This document shows positions 1 to 5,922 of a stretch of 7,928 bases of DNA, piece after piece. Both the position numbers and the translations under genes were made by a program. Source of the stretch: Pseudomonadota bacterium (GTDB lineage Bacteria; Pseudomonadota; Alphaproteobacteria; Rhizobiales; Rhizobiaceae); NCBI GenBank assembly GCA_023419995.1, contig JAEZXF010000401.1, forward strand, positions 1-7,928, given 5' to 3'. The stretch's first letter is position 1. Every line of letters begins with the position of its first letter. Below the pieces are notes generated by a model. The model did no database searches. It was given only the letters and a program-made list of their open reading frames with translations, and was not told where the DNA came from.

Positions 1-582
1 CTGTGCGACATCTCGACCACGTCGTTCTTCCCGGCAAAGCCGCTCGGCTGCTACGGCGACGGCGGCGCCGTCTTCACAGACGACGACGACCTCGCCGCGC
101 TGGTCGATTCCTACCGCGTCCACGGCAAGGGCTCGCACAAATATTACAACGAGCGCATCGGCCTCAACAGCCGGCTCGACACCCTCCAGGCCGCGATCCT
201 GATCGAGAAGCTGGCGATCTACGCCGACGAGATCGAGGCGCGGCAGGTGGTCGCCCGGCGCTACGACGAGGGCCTTTCCGGCCGCTACAAGACGCCGTTC
301 GTGCCCGAAGGGCTGAGAAGCATCTGGGCCCAGTACACGCTGAAGACCGCGACGCCGGCCGAGCGCGAGGCGCTCCAGGCACGCGCGGGCAAGGCCGGCG
401 TGCCGACCGTCGTCTACTATCCCGTTCCGCTCCACCGCCAGAACGCCTACCGGGACTTCCCCGTCGATCCCGCCGGGCTGCCGGTCAGCGACGACCTTTC
501 CGGCCGCGTCGTCAGCCTGCCGATGCACCCCTATCTCACGCCGGAGGTCCAGGAGCGCATCGTCGCGGCGGTGATCGGCTGA
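1..582 (+). CDS. DegT/DnrJ/EryC1/StrS-family sugar aminotransferase, C-terminal part (5' end outside window)
   Basis: PLP-dependent transaminase that would place an amino group on a keto nucleotide-sugar in the cytoplasm, usually with glutamate as donor. Frame 1 is open from the first base to TGA at 580-582, giving 193 visible residues. This is roughly the C-terminal half of a family protein, so about 170-180 N-terminal residues are missing. The visible part opens with the active-site loop SFFPAKPLGCYGDGGA, whose lysine (visible residue 13) should form the internal aldimine with PLP. It is followed by the family block HGKGSHKYYNERIGLNSRLD and then TLQAAIL. The end has the usual MHPYLTPEVQERI block. 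The loop wording resembles WbpE-type 3-amino-sugar enzymes, but this fragment cannot fix whether the 3- or 4-keto position is aminated. Codon use is strongly G/C-ending. The next gene starts 54 bases downstream on the same strand, consistent with one operon. The family call is firm; the substrate is unknown. Confidence 0.93.
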   Translation: MCDISTTSFFPAKPLGCYGDGGAVFTDDDDLAALVDSYRVHGKGSHKYYNERIGLNSRLDTLQAAILIEKLAIYADEIEARQVVARRYDEGLSGRYKTPFVPEGLRSIWAQYTLKTATPAEREALQARAGKAGVPTVVYYPVPLHRQNAYRDFPVDPAGLPVSDDLSGRVVSLPMHPYLTPEVQERIVAAVIG

Positions 583-625
583 ACGGCCCCGCTTCCCTGC
601 GTCGAGAGCGCATGGCGAGATGAAG

Positions 626-631
626 AGGAGG
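626..631 (+). promoter_or_regulatory. Shine-Dalgarno site of the epimerase gene
   Basis: A perfect AGGAGG lies 5 bases before the ATG at 637. It fixes the epimerase start and shows that this gene can be translated independently of the aminotransferase, which ends at 582. Confidence 0.8.
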
Positions 632-636
632 CGGCA

Positions 637-1635
637 ATGAGGCAGGAAAGGATCCTCGTCACCGGCGCCACCGGCTTCGTCGGCCGCCACCTCGTGGAGC
701 ATTTCCGCTCGGCCGGCCGGCTCCTTACGCTCGCCGTGCGCAACGTCGATGCATGCCCGCCGTCGTGGCAGGCCGACGGGCGCGTCAGGATCGTCGCCAC
801 CGGCCCGATCGAGACGGCGGCCAATCTCGGCGAGGCGCTCGCCGGCGTCGCCACCGTCGTCCATCTCGCCGGACTGGCGCATGTGCGGGGCTCCGGCAGG
901 GGAGACGACTCGTTCGTCGCCGCAAATGCGACGGCGACCGAACGGCTCGCCGAGGCATCTGCTGACGGCGGCACCGGCTCTTTCATCCACCTGAGCAGCC
1001 TCGCGGCGATCACCCGGAACGCATCTCCTTCCGTGATCGACGACACGACCTGCGATCCGGCGCCGACGCCTTACGGCAGATCGAAACGCGAGGCCGAGAA
1101 GCACGTACTTGCCCTGGCGGAGCACGGCCTCTTCGCGGTTTCGCTGCGGCCGCCCCTGGTGGTCGGGGCCGAGGCGAAGGGAAACTGGGGTGCGTTGCAG
1201 CGGCTCGCCGCCACCGGCCTGCCCCTGCCCTTCGCCAGCGTCCGCAACCGGCGGTCGCTGATCGGCATCCGGACCCTCGTCGAGGCGCTGGACCGCCTGT
1301 GCACGGACAGCTGGCCGCCGGATAAGTCGGGCAACTATTGCCTAGCGGACGCGGAGAGCCTTTCGCTGCCCGCCATCGTCACCGAATTGCGCCGGGGAAT
1401 GGGACTGCCGTCGCGGCTTTTCCCCTGTCCGCCCGGGGTCTTGAAGGCCCTTGCGGCGGCGGCAAACCGCCAGCAGATGGCGGCGGGGCTCCTGGGCGAC
1501 CTGCGCGTCGACGCCGGCCGTTTCCAGGCGACGTTCGATTTCACGCCGACGCAGGACCTCGCCGCTTCGATCGTGCAATCGGGAATGTGCTATCGTCGGC
1601 TCGCCTCTGCCGGCCCAACCGGAAACGTGGAATGA
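637..1635 (+). CDS. NAD-dependent epimerase/dehydratase (WbpV/WbpK-like nucleotide-sugar reductase or epimerase)
   Basis: A 332-residue extended short-chain dehydrogenase acting on a nucleotide-sugar in the cytoplasm. Seen in sequence: the N-terminal Rossmann motif GATGFVGRHL (G10, G13, G16) for NAD(P) binding, VVHLAGLAHV at 74-83, HLSSL at 118-122 holding the catalytic Ser, and YGRSK at 146-150 giving the Tyr-Lys pair. The RPPLVVG (171-177) and NRRSLIGI (204-211) blocks are those I associate with the WbpV/WbpK branch. Those relatives reduce UDP-4-keto-6-deoxy-HexNAc to products such as UDP-QuiNAc or UDP-FucNAc. Length is normal for the family. The start is fixed by AGGAGG upstream. The stop overlaps the start of the next gene (ATGA at 1632-1635), so the two are translationally coupled. 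Such reductase plus phosphoglycosyl transferase pairs recur in O-antigen loci, which supports a role in making the first sugar of the repeat unit. Reductase versus epimerase activity, and the sugar, are inference. Confidence 0.9.
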   Translation: MRQERILVTGATGFVGRHLVEHFRSAGRLLTLAVRNVDACPPSWQADGRVRIVATGPIETAANLGEALAGVATVVHLAGLAHVRGSGRGDDSFVAANATATERLAEASADGGTGSFIHLSSLAAITRNASPSVIDDTTCDPAPTPYGRSKREAEKHVLALAEHGLFAVSLRPPLVVGAEAKGNWGALQRLAATGLPLPFASVRNRRSLIGIRTLVEALDRLCTDSWPPDKSGNYCLADAESLSLPAIVTELRRGMGLPSRLFPCPPGVLKALAAAANRQQMAAGLLGDLRVDAGRFQATFDFTPTQDLAASIVQSGMCYRRLASAGPTGNVE

Positions 1636-2186
1636 AACGGATCGCCGACCTCGCCATCGCCCTGATCGGCCTTCCGCTGGCGCTGCCGGTCATCCTCGCC
1701 TGCATGGCGCTGGTGAAATCCTCCTCGCGCGGCCCGGCGATCTTCTGCCAGACGCGGGTCGGCCTCAACGAAAAGCCTTTCACCTGCTACAAGCTGCGCA
1801 CGATGTATGTCGAGACGGGCAATGCACCCAGCCATCAGGTGGCGGCCTCGTCGGTGACGCCCGTGGGGCGCTGGCTGCGGCGGCTGAAGCTCGACGAGCT
1901 TCCCCAGCTGTGGAACATCGTACGCGGCGAGATGAGCTTCGTCGGTCCGCGCCCCTGCCTGCCCTCGCAGGTGGAACTCGTCGAGGCCCGCCGCGCGCGC
2001 GGCCTCTACGCCATCCGCCCCGGCATCACCGGCGTCGCCCAGATAGCCGGCATAGACATGTCCGATCCTGAAAGGCTGGCGCGGCGCGACGCCGAGTATC
2101 TGCAGGACATGTCGCTTTCAACCGACCTCAGGCTCATCGCCCTGACCGTGCTCGGCGCGGGCCGCGGCGATCGCGTCCGCACCTGA
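1632..2186 (+). CDS. Bacterial sugar transferase (monotopic phosphoglycosyl transferase, PglC/WcaJ C-terminal type)
   Basis: A 184-residue membrane enzyme expected to transfer a sugar-1-phosphate from a UDP-sugar to undecaprenyl phosphate at the cytoplasmic face, the first step of lipid-linked repeat-unit assembly. The N-terminal hydrophobic segment (about residues 4-28, with prolines at 15 and 19) fits the re-entrant helix of the minimal class. Then come YKLRTM at 53-58, the catalytic Asp-Glu pair D88-E89 in LKLDELPQLWN, the MSFVGPRP block at 101-108 and RPGITGVAQIAG at 129-140. It lacks the extra N-terminal membrane domain of WcaJ/WbaP and so is the minimal, PglC-sized form. The ATG overlaps the epimerase stop and no strong Shine-Dalgarno site is visible, so translation probably depends on coupling. 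The upstream epimerase and aminotransferase probably make its substrate. The C-terminal GAGRGDRVRT tail is not a motif I recognise. A convergent gene ends 7 bases beyond the stop. Confidence 0.95.
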   Translation: MKRIADLAIALIGLPLALPVILACMALVKSSSRGPAIFCQTRVGLNEKPFTCYKLRTMYVETGNAPSHQVAASSVTPVGRWLRRLKLDELPQLWNIVRGEMSFVGPRPCLPSQVELVEARRARGLYAIRPGITGVAQIAGIDMSDPERLARRDAEYLQDMSLSTDLRLIALTVLGAGRGDRVRT

Positions 2187-2211
2187 CCGCAACCTACGCC
2201 GCGGCGATCGC
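2161..2211. repeat. Pair of identical 14-bp direct repeats across the convergent gene junction
   Basis: The 14-mer GCCGCGGCGATCGC occurs at 2161-2174 and again at 2198-2211, separated by 23 bases. The first copy is in the 3' end of the sugar transferase gene and the second in the 3' end of the opposing glycosyltransferase gene. Each copy contains the palindrome GCGATCGC, so the two could also pair as a 9-bp stem with a 29-base loop (2166-2174 with 2204-2212). No T tract follows on either strand. The repeat is seen directly. Any role as terminator or recombination seam is inference, and chance is possible at this GC content. Confidence 0.6.
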
Positions 2212-3444
2212 CTCGACATAGCGACGGGCAATCCGGTCGTAGTCGTATTCGCGGGCGATGTACTCCTGTCCCTTCATGCCCATCGCAAAGCGTTGTTCGG
2301 GCGACATGCGGCCCAGTTCGCTCAGGCCATTCCAGATGTCTTCCGGCGTCTCGCTTCTTCTGGCGATCCCGCCGCCGGATTCGGAAACCGGATCGCCGCA
2401 AGGTTGAATCGGCAAGAAGACGGGCAGCGCGGCATTGAAGTAGTCGACAATCTTGTTCGGCGAGATGCCGTAGCCGAACAGAGCCTCGATGTTCCTGAGA
2501 CCTGCATAGCCGATGTCGGCCTGTGTCAGGAGCGCCAACGCGTCGCTCTTCGGCACAGGTCCGGAGAAGTGAGTGTCGGACAGGCCATTGTCGTGGGCAA
2601 AACTGCGCAGCGCGTCCAACTGCTCGCCCTTCCCGACGATGAGAACGCCGAACCTGTCCTCTTCTCTTCTGCTCTTGCCGTAGGCAAGCCCCTGCAGAAG
2701 CTGGTCGAGCGCGTTCGGTTTGCCTATAGCACCGGTATAGATGATGCAGACTCGCCCCTGCGACCGCCACTCCGCCAGCTTGGCCGCAGCAGCACGGGCC
2801 TCTTCGCTGACAAGGCTTGCCTCGGGAGGGGAACCGGCCGCGCCGGTTCCATTGGGCACCCACACGAACGGCGTATCGCAATAACCTCGATCGGCCAGAT
2901 ACCGCCCGACCCAGGGAAGCACGGAGGCCACCAGGTTGGCTTTCGTCACGGCAAAACGCTCAGCCAGCGCACAGAGCATGACGAACGGGTGCAGAGGTGA
3001 GGTGCCCTGAATTTCGGTGATGCTGAGTGGCCATATATCGCGGATTTCATAGACGAATTTGGCTCCGTGGCGCTTTGCCAGACCGTGGGCCGGAAAAACT
3101 GTGAACGGATGCGGCGACGACGCGATGACCGCATCCGGCGCAGGTAGATCGCGGCCATAGCGCCTGCCGACTGCGTACAGGTTCTTCGAGAAATCCCACA
3201 TGTTGAGCAGGCGCGACACGCCATTTCGTGCGTAAGGCCGGGCCGGCACGGAAACGTAGCGGATGCCGTCGACCTCGAACTCTGGTTCAGGCGACGTGTC
3301 CCGCTCAAGCAGGTGATGAAAGCCGGCGATAAACACCGTCGCCGAATGGCCCTGCCTCTGCCAGGCCCGGGCGAGCTCATACGGTCTATGATAGGAGCCG
3401 ACCCTCGGACCGCCGCCGTAGTGATGGATGTACCAAATATGCAA
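2194..3444 (-). CDS. Glycosyltransferase family 4 (GT-B fold, WbuB-like)
   Basis: A cytoplasmic or membrane-associated GT-B enzyme that would move a sugar from a nucleotide donor onto the growing lipid-linked repeat unit. With the start used here it has 416 residues, normal for the family. The N-terminal acceptor-side domain opens with HIWYIHHYGGGPRVGSYHRP at 2-21 and carries YEIRDIWP at 132-139. The C-terminal donor-binding domain has YTGAIGKPNALDQLL at 236-250 and GYGISPNKIVDYFNAALP at 324-341, the usual family 4 nucleotide-sugar block. Start choice: the upstream in-frame stop is at 3496-3498, and the only candidate initiators that leave the N-terminal strand intact are TTG at 3465 and TTG at 3444. 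I prefer 3444 because the first beta strand begins directly after it. Neither has a strong Shine-Dalgarno site. The gene is opposite in strand to the operon before it and less GC-rich. Donor, acceptor and linkage cannot be told. Its start region overlaps a small out-of-frame ORF (minus strand, 3526 to 3386). Confidence 0.9.
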   Translation of the reverse strand: MHIWYIHHYGGGPRVGSYHRPYELARAWQRQGHSATVFIAGFHHLLERDTSPEPEFEVDGIRYVSVPARPYARNGVSRLLNMWDFSKNLYAVGRRYGRDLPAPDAVIASSPHPFTVFPAHGLAKRHGAKFVYEIRDIWPLSITEIQGTSPLHPFVMLCALAERFAVTKANLVASVLPWVGRYLADRGYCDTPFVWVPNGTGAAGSPPEASLVSEEARAAAAKLAEWRSQGRVCIIYTGAIGKPNALDQLLQGLAYGKSRREEDRFGVLIVGKGEQLDALRSFAHDNGLSDTHFSGPVPKSDALALLTQADIGYAGLRNIEALFGYGISPNKIVDYFNAALPVFLPIQPCGDPVSESGGGIARRSETPEDIWNGLSELGRMSPEQRFAMGMKGQEYIAREYDYDRIARRYVEAIAAA

Positions 3445-3786
3445 TTCGCTCGTTCCGCAGCGCAAGACGTGTTGGAAAAGGCCGGCGATCTGGAATCAAG
3501 CCCAAATGCGTGGACGCCGATCGCATGCCGGTTTCTCCTACAATACTGGTCGTCGCTGGAGCAAGAAATGTGTCTCTGCTCGCGTCATACCGACCGCACG
3601 CCACCCCGGCTTACACGCAATGTAGGGACCATGTGGTCACACCGAAACCGTCGCCTTGCGGGAGGGTGGAATGCGGCTGCGTCTGGCTCTGCATCATTCC
3701 ATATCCTCCCTGTCCCGCTTGTAGTGGCTCGACTCGACTGATAGTGGGAAACCTGTCCGCCCTTCCTCAACGTGCAGAAATCCCTC
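3445..3786. other. Divergent intergenic region between the glycosyltransferase and the acyltransferase
   Basis: About 340 bases separate the two divergently transcribed genes, so promoters for both should lie here. I found no -35/-10 pair good enough to call on either strand. What can be seen: an inverted repeat GACCA-TG-TGGTC at 3627-3638 that could be an operator half-site pair or chance; a tandem CTCGACTCGACT at 3728-3739; a 17-codon plus-strand ORF behind a GGGAGG site (3671-3724); and a 46-codon minus-strand ORF behind an AGGAG site (ATG at 3526) that runs into the glycosyltransferase gene out of frame. Composition is more AT-rich than the flanking operon. No RNA gene, IS end or gene remnant is recognisable. 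Confidence 0.5.
3671..3724 (+). CDS. Possible 17-residue leader peptide upstream of the acyltransferase
   Basis: A short ORF, ATG at 3671 to TAG at 3722-3724, encoding MRLRLALHHSISSLSRL. It is preceded by GGGAGG at 3660-3665 with a 5-base spacer, a better ribosome-binding site than that of the large gene 62 bases downstream. The peptide has no clear run of one amino acid that would suggest classical attenuation, and I saw no convincing hairpin between it and the acyltransferase start. It may be translated, or it may be chance. Confidence 0.25.
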   Translation: MRLRLALHHSISSLSRL

Positions 3787-5790
3787 ATGAAAGTTGTTTC
3801 AGGCCAGTTTCTGCCGGTGGTGGACGCATTGCGGGCCGTAGCCGTCGTCTCGGTCGTAGGCTACCATTCAGGATTGGAATTTCTTCCCGGCGGCTTCGTC
3901 GGCGTCGATATTTTCTTCGTCATTTCCGGGTTTTTGATCGTCAATCACATAATCAACGAGCATAGAAACGGCCAGTTTTCCTTCGGAGCCTTCTATGCGC
4001 GGCGCGCGATAAGGATCCTGCCTCCCTACTTCATCGTCATTGCCGCAAGCATACTGATTGCCGCGCAGGTCCTCGTTCTGGAATCCGAAATCCGGCAATT
4101 CAGCAAGGAGGTCGTATGGTCGGCCGTCATGCTGGTGAACTATCTGTTCCTTGGACAGCAGGGGTATTTCGACACCGCAGCGGAATCCAAGCCCCTGTTG
4201 CATCTCTGGTCGCTGGCTGTTGAAGAACAGTTCTATGCGGTCGCACCCCTCCTGATCGCAGGATTCTGGGTCGGAACAAGACGACTGGGCGGGGCCGCTC
4301 GCACCGTCGCCGGACGCTCGCTTGCCCTGGCGGGGCTGATACTCTCGTTCGTCGCCTGCATCTGGTTCAGCGTAGGCGAGACCAATCATGCATTCTATCA
4401 GATGCCGCTTCGGGCGTGGGAGTTCATCGCCGGGGCGATGATGGCCACCGTTGCGAACAGACTGGGGACATCGTCCCGACTGATCTCCGAGGGAATGGTC
4501 GCGCTCGGCCTGGTATTGATCGGCTATTCCATTGCCGCTTTTGACCGCCACACCCCTTTTCCCTCCTATTGGGCTGCGCTTCCCGTCGCCGGCTCCTGCC
4601 TTGTCATCGCCGGGGGGATCGCTCATCGGGATGGCTTTCTCGCGAGAGCGATTTCAATCCGCCCCGTCCTGCTGATCGGCCTCGTTTCGTACGGATGGTA
4701 CCTGTGGCACTGGCCGCTGCTGACGTTCGGCCGCATTTACGGTTTCCAGGAACCCGACATCGTGCGCGACTGTGTCTTGAGCCTGGTTGCCCTGGGGCTG
4801 GCCATCCTGATGTACCGTCTGGTCGAGCGACCGCTCGCGATGGCGCGGGTCCGTGGAAAGATTGCGCTCGGTTGGCGTCCTGCTCTCGTTGGTGGAATCG
4901 GATCAGCCGTCGTCGCAATGGCCGGCATTGCCATACCCTCGGCATTCTCCTTCAACGCCTCGCTCGATCCGGTGACCGGAAAGGGGCTAAGGCAATTCAC
5001 CGCAGAAACATGCCTCCGGGATCGCGATGCATGCCTGGCCGACAAGGTGTCGACGATCCTCGTCCTCGGAGATTCGCACGCCGCCACGACACATGCTGCC
5101 TTGAGCGAAGCGTTCCCCGAAGTTCAGATCGTTCGTGATTCGACAGCGGCCTGTCTGCCATTCTTCGATATCGAGCTTCCCAATCGCCCCGCGAAGAATG
5201 CTGAGGATTGCAGGCATATCAAGGAGACGGCTCTCACATTGGCACGGGATTCGGGAATTCCCACAACAGGCGCCATCCTTTACGCCCGATGGAACATCTA
5301 TACTCCGTGGACAGTCGCCGTGGGGGGCTCTGAAAGGGTGCCGTTTCTCAGCCATGTCGGAACCCTGGGCGACGACCCGCATGACCATTTCCTCGCCGCC
5401 GCGAGGCATACGGCTTCCCTCCTCGAGCAAGCCGGAGTTTCCAGAATTCTGATAATAGCTCCCACCCCGGAATTCCGGCGTTATGCTCCCGAGTGCATTG
5501 CCCGCTCGATCAAGTATGGTGCAAATCCGGATCAGCGGTGTTCAATACCCCTCGCAGACAACGTCGAGCGCCGTGCCATGTCTATCTCATGGATAGCAGA
5601 AGCGTTCGTGGGCATATCCTCCGTCCGCATCCTCGATCCACTGCCTGCGTTTTGCGATAACTCGCTGTGCCGAAGCCATGGCGCGGACAACACCGCCTTG
5701 TTCGTCGACGACGATCATATGAGCTACGCAGGCATGAACCTTGTTATCTCGCGCTTCCCGGAAGAGTTTCGCTGGGTCACGGGTCGCTAG
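3787..5790 (+). CDS. Membrane acyltransferase 3 (OafA/YrhL type) with C-terminal SGNH domain
   Basis: A polytopic inner-membrane protein expected to O-acylate (often O-acetylate) a surface glycan. It should take the acyl group from the cytoplasmic side through the membrane domain and finish the transfer with the periplasmic SGNH domain. From ATG 3787 it has 667 residues, normal for such fusions. The acyltransferase 3 domain spans about 8-350: R16 and H27 form the R-X10-H motif, followed by GGFVGVDIFFVISGFLI at 35-51, RRAIRILPPYF at 72-82 and HLWSLAVEEQFY at 139-150. There are around ten hydrophobic segments, and a further one at about 366-388 links to the SGNH domain. That domain has GDSHAA at 428-433 (nucleophile S430) and DDDHMS at 641-646 (catalytic D641/H644). 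Its several cysteines (409, 415, 456, 475, 570, 585, 623, 628) fit periplasmic disulphides. An in-frame GTG at 3772 would add 5 residues; neither start has a good Shine-Dalgarno site. Codons such as ATA and AGA are commoner here than in the GC-rich neighbours. The glycan and acyl group are unknown. Confidence 0.95.
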   Translation: MKVVSGQFLPVVDALRAVAVVSVVGYHSGLEFLPGGFVGVDIFFVISGFLIVNHIINEHRNGQFSFGAFYARRAIRILPPYFIVIAASILIAAQVLVLESEIRQFSKEVVWSAVMLVNYLFLGQQGYFDTAAESKPLLHLWSLAVEEQFYAVAPLLIAGFWVGTRRLGGAARTVAGRSLALAGLILSFVACIWFSVGETNHAFYQMPLRAWEFIAGAMMATVANRLGTSSRLISEGMVALGLVLIGYSIAAFDRHTPFPSYWAALPVAGSCLVIAGGIAHRDGFLARAISIRPVLLIGLVSYGWYLWHWPLLTFGRIYGFQEPDIVRDCVLSLVALGLAILMYRLVERPLAMARVRGKIALGWRPALVGGIGSAVVAMAGIAIPSAFSFNASLDPVTGKGLRQFTAETCLRDRDACLADKVSTILVLGDSHAATTHAALSEAFPEVQIVRDSTAACLPFFDIELPNRPAKNAEDCRHIKETALTLARDSGIPTTGAILYARWNIYTPWTVAVGGSERVPFLSHVGTLGDDPHDHFLAAARHTASLLEQAGVSRILIIAPTPEFRRYAPECIARSIKYGANPDQRCSIPLADNVERRAMSISWIAEAFVGISSVRILDPLPAFCDNSLCRSHGADNTALFVDDDHMSYAGMNLVISRFPEEFRWVTGR

Positions 5791-5922
5791 GCCGCCAAGT
5801 TTCTCCATGAACGACACAGGACAACTCGGATGAAGGAGTGCGCTGGTACGTAGGCATTTGTCCCCTCCCCGCGCTGCAACCGCATACTCGTGCAAGGCAT
5901 CCATCATGCAAAGGCACGAGCC

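Noticed and set aside
2006..2881. 291-codon open frame on the minus strand, in another frame of the glycosyltransferase gene
   Set aside because: It overlaps the family 4 glycosyltransferase on the same strand and also runs into the antisense of the sugar transferase. The protein is rich in Arg and Cys with no domain.
2293..3000. 235-codon open frame on the plus strand
   Set aside because: Antisense to the glycosyltransferase, whose motifs are intact throughout this span.
3465..3465. TTG at 3465 as the glycosyltransferase start
   Set aside because: It would add seven residues (MRCGTSE) before the first beta strand with no ribosome site. TTG at 3444 fits family N-termini better, but the longer form cannot be excluded.
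3313..3741. 142-codon open frame on the plus strand reaching into the intergenic region
   Set aside because: It begins inside the antisense of the glycosyltransferase and has no recognisable domain, no good ribosome site and uneven composition.
3719..3745. Promoter-like TTGTAG ... GATAGT ahead of the acyltransferase
   Set aside because: The spacer is 15 bases and both boxes are poor matches, so it is not separable from chance.
3868..4626. 252-codon open frame on the minus strand
   Set aside because: Antisense to the conserved membrane domain of the acyltransferase. It has no membrane segments or motifs of its own and reads as a shadow frame.
5858..5888. Promoter-like TTGTCC ... CATACT ahead of the DUF2793 gene
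   Set aside because: The spacer is 19 bases and the -10 box is weak. The gene could also be read through from the acyltransferase, so I did not list it.
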